Source of the DNA: Cardiocondyla obscurior
Taxonomy: Eukaryota; Arthropoda; Insecta; Hymenoptera; Formicidae
DNA: 64,000 nt
Assembly (NCBI RefSeq): GCF_019399895.1
Contig: NC_091874.1
Coordinates: 1,366,501 to 1,430,500 of the forward strand
Direction: 5' to 3'
The notes under the pieces are model-generated. The model had not been told where the DNA came from and made no database searches. It was given only the letters and a program-made list of their open reading frames with translations. Positions within the stretch are counted from its first letter, which is position 1; every line of letters begins with the position of its first letter. The translations under genes and the position numbers were made by a program. This document shows, one piece after another, positions 14,285 through 28,954 of this stretch.

Positions 14285-16737
14285 GAAACTTCGTCGGCTG
14301 GTCGTTGTACTTCCGCAGGTAAGTCGCACTCGCGCATATCGCGCCGCTGAGTTCTAAAGTGCCTAAACTGCTAATACCCTGCTTTCCGGTAAATAGCATG
14401 CGAGACGCTGTTTTTCGCACGCCGTTCCCGAGCGTTTTCGAAGCAACTTCAACCAGAGAGAGATTTGTGAATGAGGCGGCGCGACGCTAATTCGATCGCG
14501 AGGCAGAAAAAAATATTAAGCGCGAAAACTGTGATGGAAAAAATAATCTCGAAATCGATGTTCAATTGAGAGCCCGCGACTCTCATTAACCGAGTTTTAG
14601 TTATAATTCGCTTTAAAATACGCCAAGGTCAGTGGTGTCGAAAGTTATTACTTTCTTCGTGGACCAGCCTGGCTTTAAAACTTTCCCAAACTTCTTCGCC
14701 CTTCTGTATCCAATTATCCTTCATCGTGCGAAATGTTTCGCGCTCGCCGTTCTATCTGCACGCTTCGCGCTGTCAAACGGACCGTTCCGCCGAATTGGAA
14801 ATAAATCTAAAGCCTTTTTAGAGAAATTGCCAATAAATTCTCGCGTTAGTTCGGTCCGGTGGGCATCGCGAGCACCCCTCAATTTTAAAATTTCCTAATT
14901 CCCAGCAAAAAGGGGTGATGCTAGGCGCTACGTCGTCCCTACGATGTGTCACAAATTTCCTGGCGGGTACCGATGCTCGCGTTAGGAATCGATACCGCGC
15001 GGCGATGATGTCACTCTTTAAATATTTATTCATTCCTGAGCTGCTTCCTGATTTCGTGCATCATTATGAAAAGGGGATCGGAATTACTTTTACAAATCAT
15101 CACAATTCGAATAAACGTATGTGGACGTTAGAAGATCTGTTCTGAAAATATTTCACCGTAGGTCTCGGGCACTGTATTTTTAGCGGCGACGTATATTTGC
15201 CGCAATCGATATATGTTCGCAGCGTTTCCCTTTAATTATTGCATGATCCACGTTACAACGTGAGACAATAAATATCACCGGCCGGAGCACGTCGGAGACG
15301 AGCGGGCACGTACCGAGCTCTTGTCGCGAGATCAATATCTTTTAACCTTATTTGTCTGTTGGCGGCGGGTCTTGCCAAACAATAAGAGCACCCGGTAGAG
15401 AGTCTGCCGCCGTGGAGATGAAGATGCAGAGGCGGAGGTGGAGAAGCGGCGAAGAGGAACCGCGATATACGCGAAGCAAATGCGAAGGAAGGAGTGAAGA
15501 AAACAGACGTCGGAGAGGAAGCTGATATCCTTGGAATTTTCATATCGACACAGAATGACAGTTTTTTAATATTAAATTCTTTCCGACCTTTTGATTTCTC
15601 TTTTTTGCCCCGCCGACAACGACGCAGCCCTCGACGGGCTAACTTCGCGACCGTTGAACGGGCGAAAGGGAAACGGGGGTAAAAGAGCGGGGAAAGCGCA
15701 CCCGGCGAGACACGGAATAAACGCTAATTTCCATTTCTTATTCATAGAACTTTACGAGTTTCTGGTCACTATCTACTGTGTTACGCCGGTTACTATCGCG
15801 GCCGTTATCTCAATGTTTACGATCTCTGTTTCACCCCGCATGGTCTTCTCGGTCTTGCATTTGTTTTATTTTTATTTTTTAAGCCCCGATAATCTACCGC
15901 GCGGTAATAAATAGAGAAGAAATGCGAAACGAGTATGGATGCGATACCAATTATTTGCGATATTATAATTTCATAAGAACCGTCGTCAGGGAGATGCAAT
16001 TTGTCGAAATATATTACGCGCGGTAACTTTTTTATGATATTTTCTTAGATTTAAATAGCGCGCATAATCAGAAACTCGAGGGTATAAAATCATGTCTCTT
16101 CGCGCGGGTAGTAAAAATCTTTTATCTAGCAGTCGGAAGTTGCAATCTCACTAAACGTACCCAGATACTTGTGCTGCAGAGGGACGTAAAAACTTCACGC
16201 GACCCTACGAGCATCTTGATCTTCTAACCACCCTCGTCATTGCTCCCGATCAACAAATTATCGAAAATAGCGTTCTCCATTCAGTCCGAATAACACCGCT
16301 CGTGTCTCTTCATCTTTCTCAACCAAGCATCCAAGTGGATGTCTCGTAAATTCAGATGCCTAGCGGCAAGTCTTGCGACCCCGCGATCAAGCTCCCGCTC
16401 CGATTCCGCTAGCGGAAGGATTTTCGTAAGGAAGAGATCGTCCTTCCTCTCAGGATATCTTCCCTCGCTCAGATAGGAGAAAAAAAAAACCGTTGCGAAA
16501 AAAACGCAGCTACGCTACCCCGTTCGCGAGAGACATCGAGCAGCGCGAGGGGAAAGGGAGTCGATCGAAATGACGGTAAAAAAAAAAAAGGGGAGCAGAG
16601 CCGTCACCCCGGATATCGGAACTGACGCTAAATCATTAATTTGGCTGGCCGGGGTTTTTTTTCCCGCAGGTAGTCGAAACCCCTTTCTCCCGAGTAGGTA
16701 TACCACCTCTTTTGTGAGTCCTCTCGGAATGCGCAAG

Positions 16738-16768
<31 letters not shown>

Positions 16769-19700
16769 CGCCGCTGCTCTCCACCCCGTTACGTCGCCTC
16801 TCCTGCCGAGCCCGGAAAAGAAAACACTCCGCACTGTCATATCGGGGACTAATATATTTTTGATCGATACCTGAAGCCGCGGAGAAAAAAGGAAAGAGAG
16901 CCGTGGGTCCCGGCTTTCCCACGGGGCGGAAACGAACGGGTGACACGAGAAAAGTCGTTGTATAAACAAACACACCCGTGGACGTATCCATCGCGCGTGA
17001 CTTAGGAATCGCGCGACAGTTTCGCGCACTCACGGTGAAAATGGGTTGTGCAACGTGACAGGGAGGGTCGCCGGCGCGCGAGTCTTTCGTGACTAGTGGC
17101 TATTGTTGCACAGATGAGTTATGCATTTCCGTGAGACAAACGATGAGCTGGGGCTAACTCACGAAGAAAAAGGAAATCGAATTAAAACGTGCTTTATTTG
17201 TCATACATATATTTACGAAATTTTACGCAAAATGCGAACGTAGAGATTGCAGCTCGCGGTATAAATTGAGGTACTCTGCAATATTCGTTACCAATAAAAT
17301 CCGGTATTGTCAACCCCGTCACCCTTCATAAGAATTTATACGATCGTTTCAGACAAGTGGCGCTTAAAAATCTGCACGGTTCTTCTTTTCTTTTTATTTA
17401 TTTTTTTTTTATTTAATCAATTATTTACACGTATATGCAAACCGTACAGTATCTTACTTTACGATTCGGAGAAACTGATGAATTTAAAATGTGTCGAGCC
17501 CGACGTTATTATCTCCTAGAGAGAGGGAGGAAAAGTGTCCTTTCCAGGAACGTCTTGTCGAGATGTGGACCAAATATACATTTTCAAAGATGCTCCTACC
17601 GCGGTTACCCGCAACGGTAAAAGGTGGATGAGGAGGAAGACGCTCGCGTATCGATGTATCCGCGAACCCTGGATGTAGGTGCGAAAAAAGGGTCGCGTGT
17701 GTATATGTACGTGTAGATATGCCGCGCGCGTCGGCGGAGACTCCATTAGCGTGTTTGCGCTACGGGAGACGGGCTCCTCTAAGTGATGTTTTGTGCCGCA
17801 CTATTTGAATCGTCCTTTATACGGGGATCGTCCTTCGACCGGTGGGGGTGTGAAAGTAAGCGGAGGGAAGAAAGAAAAAAAAAGAATCAGAGAAGAGATT
17901 CACGCCGAGGCGCCGCTATAACGACTCGCCTGTTCCTTTCGCGTTGGACCGCTCGTTATTCCTTTAGAGGAACTGTTATTCTTACCGGAGAACGCTGATT
18001 TTTCCACCCAGCCACTTCGTATCAAAACGCTAGGTTTCTGATATACGCACGGAAAAACGAACTTTAATTGAGATGTCGCGAAGTTGCTTCCCTCCCGCGT
18101 TATCTCTCGCCCGATAATTATTGAATTTTATTAGCGATTTTCTAATTTGTTTTGATAATCTGAGCTTTCGCGTGTAATATACTTGTATTAATGTAGCTTT
18201 CGTAATCATCCAAAAGAAATTAACGCAAAACGCATCTGTAATGTCTAGCGTATAAAATAGAATAAAAGTGTAGAAGATATAAAACGAAATGCTGGATTAC
18301 TTTTCTAGACACACAGCACGTTTTCAATGTGTATACGCTTAGACCGGGATAAGTCGACACGTCGGAAGAAGGCGTTGGCACGTGGTCAAGAGACATCAAA
18401 ACTCGTTTCTCTGCCACTTTTAAGGCACGTCTAAAGGGCTTTCAAAGGTCTGCGGAGGTCAGCGGTGCCTTCGTGTTCCGCTTCCGGGTCAGAAACCGGA
18501 CGGCACACGCCATTGGTACGGAGAAAAATTCGCGTGACTAAAGACACATGTTACGTAAACGTCACGATGAAATTCTACCATAATCATAAAAACGCCCTAA
18601 TAAACAAGATAATTAATTAACGATCGAGTCTTGTGGTCATTATTACGCCGGCGCGCATTAAGATAATTAGCCTATTCGCTTCAATGCCGCGCGGCATCCG
18701 CGAGCAAACCGTTAAAACGACGAAATGATTAAGAGATATATTTTCCGGTGGCTGCGGGAATTTTCGTCGTGCCGAGCCGAAGCCCCGTTGCGTTACCGCC
18801 GGAAATGAAATTGCGGCGGGCCGTTTGATCGAACGGAAATCAACACAGCCCCCGTGAACCCGCGCGAACACGTGATCAAACATATTGATGCGACGATTGA
18901 CGAGAGTCTAATTAACGGCCCACCTCTTCCCGGCGTAGCTCTCGGTTCGACTAATTGACCGATTGCTTCCAATGCAAAATGTCGTCCACGCTGATCAATA
19001 TTCAACGAGCGCCGAGTAAACGACACGAGAAACCGAGAGAGAGTAGGCCAGAGAGAAGAAAAGAGAGAGAGGAAAACTCAGAGAAAGAGATTGCGAGAAA
19101 AAAAATGTCGAGGGCATGCTCGTTTGGGAGTGTCTCGGCTCAAATACGTCCTCTCTCACGTACACACACGCGCACGCATGAAAGGACGATTCTAGTGGGT
19201 GCTCGTGCTTGGTCAGCACTCAAGGGGTGAGGTCACCCTACGGTCCAGCGAGCCAATAGCGAGGCTGAGTCTTTTTCATCGGTACAACGATGGTTGGGGG
19301 AGTTCGGTCCGAAGGGATGAAATAAAATGGTGGCTAAGGCGAGCGCGACGTATGTTTTCGATCGTAAAAAATATTTTAAAGCGATGGCAATAAAAACGGA
19401 GTGAGGTAACAATTATACTAAATTATTAAATATTTTATTATAAAATTTATTAAGCACGCAATTCGTTGCTTTAGAATATTTCGAACATTTCGTGTACTTT
19501 TGTCACAAATAACTTGCGCAAAATATTTTCTTTCGCAATACATTGTGGAGATAAAGATTTTTAATTTTATGTTGAACTTGCTATATTCGCGTTCTCGTAA
19601 AGCGCTTCAAACTGCTCTTCTTAACAGATTAATGGACGTATAAAAAAGTTTCATAGAGGTTCTAACATCAACATTGTCGGGCTCGCCTCGGGCTCGCGGA

Positions 19701-21395
19701 ATGTTAACAAAACGTGTCGCGTTTGGGATCGGAATTTTTCCTTTACTCGAGTGAATTTTAGATGAGCTACCACCCCCCTTCCCTCTCCCGCTAGGAGATG
19801 GGAGTCGCGGCTCGGGCAAAAATAAAACATTGGGGCTAGAAAGATTCATCCAACAGGACGATGAGACGGCGAGATTCTTTGATCGACCTATCCACGATCG
19901 ACTGCCGAGTATCGGGGCATTCCCGAGAAACGATGGAGGTAGATAAAGATAGAAATTGTTAGGCTAAGAGGTTCCGGTGTTGAGGTAACCTTAAGGTGAT
20001 TTGATTCCGTAGATAGCGGGACACTCCGCATTATCTGCCATCGTTATTTCCGGTCGGAGTCTTCGATTCACGCCCGAGAGCGCGTGGATCGACTAACCCT
20101 CTGGTGAAATGAGAGTCCAATAACGAAAGTAACCTTCGAAAGTCGCGCGCGGATTACCGTCTCTCTCCCCCGAGTTCGTGGCTGGTGTTCGAATGAAACT
20201 TTGTTCTAAAAAAAAAAAAGAAAGAAAAAGAATTATCCCGCTCTTAGGCGTGGATGGCCATTCCGAGGAAATTCGTTCGTTAGCGAAGTAACGGTGGATT
20301 TGAAGAGATCAAGAGAGAGATTCGAGTGAACGAGTCTCAAAGAGATTCTAATCTACAATTAATCAAACCTATTATATGAGAAGGTGCATTTGTCAAATGC
20401 GTGTGAAAATCTGGGGATATGCAAGTTAAATTTTTTAAAATTTTTTTTTTAATAAATGCAGCAATAAATGCAATCTTGCTGCTTTTACTTAATTTTTGTA
20501 CAGCTAAAATTTATTTATGAATAATTTTTAGTTGCGTGTTGACAATTGCTTTCTACGCAATTAATTTTGCCGTATAATATAATTGTTTTCCTAACCAACT
20601 AGTACCGTTTTCTCCGCCGCAAGTTAATTTCTATACGCCACTTTACTGCACAAGTTTCTACATCGCACAACACTATCACGAGAATTATAAGAGACGATAA
20701 TATAATCGTTCTGTTATATTGCACTTAGAAGTTATGCTTCGTAAGCCGCCGTGAAATAGCTATCGATGACATAGCACTTACCGCGTTCTCTCAACTGAAG
20801 TACCATGCGACGATTCCACGATAAATGATGCGATCACATTTGAAAGAAAATGGATAATAAATATTCGTAGGTGTGCCGTGAATGGTTCATTGCGTATCTG
20901 CAGATTGCATTACATAATACCGCCATGCGGATCCAACGATCCAAGTTAGACGTGACGATTTAAAATTAGAACTTTAAGAATATCCCTTCGCCTCTATAAA
21001 GAAAGTGTTATAAAATTCATTACCGAAATTATACGTGCGACGTACCTATTAAAATGGAAATTGAAATTCCATTATGCATGCACATTGCTACGATGTAAAT
21101 TTATTATTCAGCGGAAAATTAATGAAACTAATTACGTAAATCCAAGTACGAATGACCGATGTAATGCGGATAGAAGCCGATGTGTCGATTTCAGTACACT
21201 GTCGAAATAAGCAACTTAAATCTGTGCGAAATTACGCAGACGGTGAGTTACGCGACGAAGTCCTGTCTCTTCTGATCGTGGAATATCGCTTCTTCGCGGA
21301 TCACAGGCGATCTCTTCGTGCGTGAGCTCGAAACGTGACTGGGTCCGCCGAGAAGACCCGCGTATCTCGCGAGAGGTGTGATAGGACCCGAAAAA
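14285..21395. other. No recognisable gene; includes an orphan strong donor and simple repeats
   Basis: At 14311-14325 the sequence reads CTTCCGCAG followed by GTAAGTCGC, a near-consensus donor downstream of a CpG-rich stretch, as expected for a non-coding first exon; no acceptor partner can be assigned. A 26-base A run lies at 16738-16763. A GA-rich tract lies at about 19034-19100. The block is otherwise AT-rich (19400-19620, 20340-20580) or mixed. Candidate frames lack domains, and several come only from the A or GA tracts. Confidence 0.5.
16738..16763. repeat. Homopolymer A run (26)
   Basis: Twenty-six consecutive A residues inside a CpG-rich stretch. No target-site duplication or retrotransposon body is evident next to it, so it is listed as a simple repeat and not as a poly(A) tail. 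Confidence 0.9.
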
Positions 21396-21396
21396 T

Positions 21397-21436
21397 CTTA
21401 CCTGAGCCCCCATGCGCGGAGAGGGGCTCAGGTAAG
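21397..21436. repeat. Perfect inverted repeat carrying a splice-donor consensus on each strand
   Basis: CTTACCTGAGCCCC at 21397-21410 is repeated as its exact reverse complement at 21423-21436, with a 12-base spacer. Each arm contains CAGGTAAG, so both strands present an ideal U1 site pointing outward. The stem is GC-rich and would be stable as RNA or cruciform. Neither donor is attached to an identifiable exon. It could be a chance palindrome, a factor-binding site, or a donor held in a hairpin. Confidence 0.75.
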
Positions 21437-24400
21437 CGAAAGGGTTTCGTGGTAGGACGCGCTATTATGCAACAGCATTTTTTTTCCTTCCCTCTTTTCT
21501 CCACGCACGTGATCCATTCACGGATCCTGGATGAACGCGGGCGTGTGTGCGTAAGGACTACCTGGGATGCAAATGCTGCCGAGACGCGCACGTGGGCCGG
21601 GATTATTACGTGCATATGTGCGACTACCTGGAAATGCAAATACGTCGAAGGTACGCCGGCGATCGCGTGTGTAACAAGGGAGTCGCATGCGCGAAGAGTC
21701 TATTTGAGTCTGAAATTTGTCGAGCTCGCTTTCATTTCGTAATATAATATCGCCTTTATTTTCTTTCACCGTATTATAGTATTTAGAAAATCTCACGTGC
21801 ACTCATGTATTATCTTATTATGTGCACTGTAACATATTACGTAGAAAATTTGCCCTGCGATTTTTCTCTTATAATTTATATAATGACGTTATAAGCTTCA
21901 TGCGCGTATAAAAATATTTTCAACGATATTATTAAGAGATGTTAGAAATACATAAATTAATAATATATTTGAAAGCGGGCAGGGATCGACTCTGCATTAA
22001 GAAGAATTAATTTAATTTATTTCCACCCTGCTGCGAGGGTTTATAAAGGTACCGTTGACGCCATTTACTTGGACGGGTAGAGTAAAGGGTTGCGAGTAGT
22101 TCTCTCTTTCTTCCTCTCTCTCTCTTTTTCATGGGTACCAGATGACGCTTTTTCCAATTTCCTGAGTGAAAAGCAAAATTGAGCTACGTCGTTTCGTCAC
22201 CTGGTATTTCTTCTTTTTTTCTCCTATTTTTTTTTTTTTTTTTTTAAGACAATCTGTAGCATTGAAAAATGAACGCGATTGCTAGAATCAGAACAGACAA
22301 AATTTCGAAAATAAAAAGAAAAAAAAAACGTCCGCCTACTTTAATTTTTCATTCTCCATCCTTTGAACAGAATCTTGCCATTATGCGACTACATAATAGA
22401 TAAGAAGATAGGACGAAAGATAAGCCTACCTGTAATCCGCACATAACAATAAACATTAAAATTCACGAGATGCAAACTATACTTGCAATTATGCAGAGCA
22501 TAATAATCTCATTACGAGAAATGTGATTAAAATTTTCTATTCAAGATTCATCAAGAACAAAGACAGATGCAAATTATTCCACACGACTAAACTTATTTCG
22601 GCTAATGTTCCCCCTGTTTATGAAAAAATTCAAGAGTATTCGATTTTAAAGTGCACCGTATTACAAGAGATTTATATTTTATTTGTGAAAGCGCTCCTGT
22701 ACCTGCAGTGCAACCTGTCCTACAACAACGCTAAAGTCGAAGTACTCGAATCGACCCCTCGTGCTGGATTACGCGCTTTTGAAAAAAAAGGAAAAAAAAG
22801 AAAGAGCACGAGAGTGTCGAACGTACAATAGCCCAAGGGTGGTTTTGGGCGAAAAAACGTGAAAACCGACACCTAAAATAGGGCGGAAAGCGGGAAATTG
22901 ACGACAAAGAGATCAAATAATACCACTAAAGTAGAGATATCTGATTCAGAATTCGCCCCGGATACGTAAAATTTTTTTTTTTTCAACACGTCAGGTTCAA
23001 TCTGATTTTAATCGAGTAATCTTTCAAACGCACGCGGATACAGGTTGCGCATTTATCAAGGGCTAATCTAGCTCGCGGAATTTATCACCGGCAAGAAGCA
23101 AATTATCGCGAGAGAAACTATGCTGTGAATGGAATTAAATTAATTTAAATTCGCATTATGCAATGTTTCCCCCATTACTAAAAAAAATTAAGAAATAATC
23201 TTAATCGTTTTTATCCCAAAACGTCGACAGCGAAAAGACGCGGAAAGAATATCATTGAGGCGCGCGTAATAAAGCTAGGAATTTCCCGCTGCAACGATTT
23301 GATAAACCTCTGTGTGAGATTTCATACGCGACGCGCGTATATTCATACGTTCGCACATGCACGCGAAGGATAACACGCACCCTTAAATACCCGAAACGCT
23401 TTGAATATCTTATCTCGGGCATCTCTAGAACCCTTGAGTCCGGTCGGACGCGCTCAAGAATTATCCGAAATCTACGGCGCGGTGCGCAATCGAGTCCGCG
23501 AAAAAGTGTTCTTGTAACCGATCGCAATCTTCGTTGCGAGCGGGAAATCGGTGCGCGTTTTCTTTCGGGTTGACACCCTTCAAGGGGACCAGCGAAATTG
23601 TATCGAGTAGGATCGCGCTACATGTGGTACTTTGTGGACATCTCGAAAGGCAGCCCTTAACCGTATTTACCGAGTGCTCAGAAAATTACGAGTGCTGGCC
23701 ACTTTATCTCCGTGCTTTTTAACTTCTTCAGATCGCAATTAAATGTTGAGCTAGCCATTTATCTGAAAACTAAAATCATATTCGAGAAGCTAAAAATATG
23801 TATATTAAAAAATTAAACACTGCATTAATCTTTGAATGTTCCTTAAGAGTTGCATCGAAGACAAATTGTTGATCGAACGCTAATCAATCGGGAACGGAAT
23901 ATAAATAAAAGAATTCCGATTAAAATAGCTTTCAATGATCCTTATCCGGAGCTTTTAGTTTATCGATCAGGCTGCGGTTTCTCTAAAGCGAACTAACAAG
24001 AAAGGAAAGAGAGAGAGAGAGAAAGAAAATAGTCTAGAGAACAAGGGTGATGCGGGGTCGTCGGCTTTAACCGAAATGAAAATGCAGAACCTATCGGCGC
24101 TCGCTCGCGTGTTCGACGCAAAATCGATAATGTAGTTCGGCGCATCCCTAATCCTCTTCACCGATTTTTTAACCCCATCTGTCGTTCTTTCGCTGCGCGC
24201 ATCCCACGGAGAGCATTGCGTGCGAACCGTTCACGGCAATTCGACCTACTTCTGCGAGAGGCAAAGGATTGAAAAGCTGCATAGAGGGAGAAAGGAAGAA
24301 AAAAAAAAAAAAGGATCCCGTCATAGGGTGTCCCTCTGGCGCGCGATCTACCTGAAAAACCGTGCCGCCCCTTAAGGATAATCCATTAACATAATTTTAC

Positions 24401-27400
24401 ATGGAGTGCGATAGAACGAAGGAGAAAGAGAGAGGCACAGGGAGAGAGAAAGCGACGCGATGAGTTTTATATCTTGGCGCGAGGGAAACATTATATCGAT
24501 GGATACGCCAGATGCAAAGAAGGACGACCGAATAAAATAATAGCGGCCCGGGGATTCAGGTATACGGCGTATCACGACTAGACCTCCGGGCCCAAAAGGG
24601 GTTAATTCAAATATTTAAAATTTCTCTCCCACTGATTTTTCGCGCACAACGGCTTCCGATCCCTTCGTACGTCCCGTCCCGTGTACCTGGGACTGGTAAC
24701 TCTAGCGAGTACCGATGAAATAGTAGCGCGACCCCCGGCGACCTCGGCGATCCGCTCGTCCTGCGCTCGACAGCGGTCTCAAAGGGTTGGTATTATCGTT
24801 GTGTAACCGAGACCGGGGTACTCGACGTTTTCTCGATCGCAAATGCAACTCGCAACTAACGAGCGAGTGTTCTTTCTCTTCCGACAAATTATCCGTGGAT
24901 TTTTGAGTTTGCAAGATTATCAGAGAACACGTCTATGCGCGTGTAAATTAATAGGCATAGAAAATTGATGCGTTAAAAAATTTTTTCAATGCGACAGTGA
25001 TACGTTGAACTCTAGCATACTTCCGAAGAACGGAAATTTTGGCGTTGACGAGTGGAGAGAGAAATTGTGCGCACAAACGAGTTTTACGGTGGCCAAGGCG
25101 GAAACGGGCAGGACCTTTAAAGACTGTAGCTTTTTCCATTTCCTTAACTTGCGATCCCCTCGTTCTATATTAGGTCGGTTGATTGTGCGACACCACATTG
25201 CGTGCGCGGGGGAAGCAGGAAAGTCAGCCGCTTTTGAAAATGGCCGCTGCCGCGAGCTGATAAGGAGGACGCGTCGCGTTGTCCGAGGGACCCCTCGACA
25301 AATGGCCCGTCACGATTCTCGTAAATCAAGGCTCAGGATCAAGGAGGACCGACCGGGGCATCCGTGCTACGGTTTTGACTCCTCGTTTTGCAGTGAAACG
25401 AATAATCCGCTTAACCGTCGCGCATTTCTCAGGAAAACCGAGTAGTTAAGTCACGAAATGCTCCACCTTAATTTTTTAATCGATGAAGTTAAATTCAAAT
25501 ACGTTTTAATTTAATACCGAAAATTTCAGATTAAAAAACGAAATATTTTTAAGTATAATTTACACTTGTGTCAAGAGCAAGCAAGTTTTTTTTAAATAAT
25601 TATATTATTAACAACATTAATCATTTCTTTGCAATGAGTGTCGCGATGATTTCGAAAGCAATCGGAACCGCGTACGCGTCAGAAGAGTTCGAGTATCGTA
25701 CTATAAATTCTGAAAAAGCGTCAGTACAATTGAAAATGTGGCTGCTACAGCCCACTGAAGCGTATAGTAGCAGAAAGTAATATCTGGTGATGAATTCCAC
25801 GTTGAAAAATTCTACATTGAGTTACGATACTATCCTGCCGACAATATAAAATATTTTGTCCCGTAATGTATAAACTAGAATGCCAACTTAAACACATTCA
25901 CACAAGCAATACAAGTGATTTAATGTTTTTAATTTGTTAATTAACTTAACTGTAAGCGTCTAATATATTAGATTAAAAATATATTAATGTAATAATCAAC
26001 AAAACTAATATTAAAAAAAAAAAAAAGAATTTTTTTGCAAAGCGTTTTCAAATTTTTGGACAAACTGAATCTAATGTACATCATGTATCTCCACCTGTTT
26101 TCGACCGGTTGAAAAATTCAGGATCATCCTTTGACGTGCCACTTTCGGTACCTCGGACGGATGCCAAGAGCGGAGCGGAAAAAAAGGAACCCCGAAGTCA
26201 AAGGTCGCCAAGATACTCGGTTCTCTCTCTGGAAAGGACTGAATTCGACGCGAAATTAAGCCAACCCGGGCGACCAACTTCCTTTCGTCCACGAGGGAGA
26301 ACGGAAAAAAGGGCGAGCGAGGAGAAAAGGAGGTAGAAAGCGCGGCACGAGAGGGCGACGAGAAGGGATCGATATCGGCAACGGCAGCGGCTACATTTTT
26401 CAGAACATTGGGTACCTTCGTGGTAAGCCGGTCGTATGTATTCTTATGGACCGCCCTGTTTATGGTGCGCAATTTATTTCGAAATCGAAGGTAATGGCCG
26501 CCGGTTTACACCCAGTGGTGTTTTCTCCACCACCCCTTGGTCCTCGGCCACCCTCGAACGTCCTCGGCCGAACAGCCAAGTCCCGGCCGCGAACACATTA
26601 AAATTTCAAACAAATACAAAAATGGCCGGGTCCGACCCGAACATGTATTGCCCCATTTTCCGGCATTCACCGGGCAACAAAGGAAGCGAAAGACACGCAG
26701 CGCAAGTCGCGACGTCTGCATACGCTTCGATCAGCGACGCAGCGATCCGCTATGTTCTTCAAGAAAGCTCGACCGCCGAATACAAAAAAAGAAAAAAAAA
26801 TTAGTTATCTCTCTTACCGCGACGATCATCGCGATAAAACGGATTTTAGTTCTGGCAAAATATACGAAATAAAGTGTCCCTTAAATGGCTGTTATCAATA
26901 AAAAAAAGTAGGCATTTTTACGTCGATATTGAAATGTTTTATCGTAGATTATACCGTTTCTTTGTGTCGGCGAGTCGACGATAGGCAGGACGGGCGACAA
27001 AACTTTCACCGCTCGCAGTGATATCATACACGGCATGGATTTGGAGAGGCTTTGCGGGTCTTTGGAAAATATTTCCCGTACGTTGCAAAAGGAAATTTCC
27101 GCGTCCAGGTAACTTCCCGCGCCGCCTCCGCTATGGTTGTTAGGATAAAAGAAACCGGAGAAAGAGAGAATGCCTCGAATTTTTGCCGCGTCGAGAACGC
27201 CGCGACGCAGCGGCGACGGCTCTTCGCGCAATAGAACGCACGGACATATTCGTTCACGATGAATCATAATACCGGAACATCGTTGAAAATGGATTCCACC
27301 GATATTAAATTCCCTTCACGATGGATGTTCACTGGTACTCGTGTCGTTGCGCGAATCGTAAGGACGTACAATAATTATTTCGCGAAGCCACGGAATGCTT

Positions 27401-28954
27401 TTACTCGCGATACCTTAGAACGATGCACGCATCCGTAGTTCGTTGCTGAAAATTACTATAAGTAGAACAATTTTGTCTTTATCGTAGAAGAAGCAAGAGC
27501 GATAACGCACTAAAAGTGCACGCTCTACAATGTCTAATTATAAAATTAAAATATTGAAAATGAGAAACAACATTTAATAGCAACCGTTAAAGTCTCGCAG
27601 ACTCATCTCAGGCTTTATCATAAATTAAACGCGCGCGAGGCTCGATCTGCGACAAAAAAAAAAAGAAAAAAAAACAAAATCGTCGGGCCGACTCTCCATC
27701 CCGCGCTCTTTAACCGCCGGATAATTTTTTTCGATCGGTCGCCGATGACTTGCCGGCTCGCGCCCTCCTCTTTCCTGCCCTTTTCGCCTCGCCTAGCTCT
27801 AAGTCCGCCGCGCGTGTGTTATCGTCGGGGTGGCGTAAGGGATGGACGAGGGACGATCTTCCTCGCGTGGTGTTATCCGAGGGATTTAAGGGACGAACGA
27901 AAATTCAGGCTCTCCTCTACGACGACGAGAACGTGGCACAGGCGCGGGCAAAAGGGGGACGCCTCCAGTCAATTTTTATCATATATCTGAGAGTTTCGTA
28001 GGATTGGCTTCTGCCTGACCTATGCCCAATGGGCCGCGCGAATTCTCGCGCTATCGCGCATGGCTATCGTCTCTCTTCGACCGAATCTTCCCCGACCGAA
28101 TCCCGGATCTCACCGCTGGTTTTCTATCCAACTAACCCCGCCCGCTACCCCGGAATTTTTTTTTTTTCTTTATCCCGATCACGTCGAACTGCCACATCGC
28201 CGGAAACGGGAAATCGTACTCTGCGATCGCGAACGCGAAATTTCGCGTTCGAGATACGCGCGGATTTCCGGTGTTACCGGGAGCACAAAAGTATAACCTC
28301 GTCGCTGAGATGGAAAAGAGACGAGCTACAAATGAGAAAACTATACCGTTGAAAACATGCGCGAGATGAACTAAGATTGAACTGTGGATATTTAAGAACG
28401 AATTAGCGAAACGCGGATTTGTTCTTAAATTTGACTCGCGGATAATGAATTAAAGTAATTAAAGGTCTAAATATATGTGTCATAAATATACTGGGAAAGT
28501 TTCGTTCGCGTATAGTTAAGTTGTACAATCGCTAGGTACGCTAGCTACGACAAGTATAAACGGAGGAATTATATTCAGTTTCCCGCGCGCAGTGTGATCG
28601 ATCGGAAAGCGATATCAAGATTTATCTAAACTCACGGCTGCATTACAACGTTGTCGCTGGTACGCGAGGCTACAGCTATTGTAATACCAACAGGCAAGCG
28701 GGAAGGGTGAAAACGCGCGGAGGGGTGGAGTGCATATACCTGATGTTGCGCTTCCCGCGCACACGGACGCACGCACACAACCGCGAGCACCTAACTTGCG
28801 ACCGCGGAAAAGGCTTACCCCTTTCCTCCCCGGCGACGGGGTGCCAGTTTTGGGCCAGACTTCGCACGCGGCGCATCAGGTAAGAGGCCTTTGTGTAATC
28901 TGATTTCGTTGCCCTCTCAGCACTCCACGCCGGTCGATCGATACAGATTCGGCG
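21437..28954. other. No recognisable gene; non-coding DNA
   Basis: Mixed CpG-rich and AT-rich DNA with CT/T tracts (22105-22130, 22225-22245), GA tracts (24007-24030, 24420-24452) and AAAATGGCC motifs at 25238 and 26620. A further donor consensus (CAGGTAAGAGG) lies at about 28876. The 25634-25780 frame (48 codons from an ATG) and the 25005-25445 frame show no family features. No acceptor-donor pair with consistent phase was found. Confidence 0.5.
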
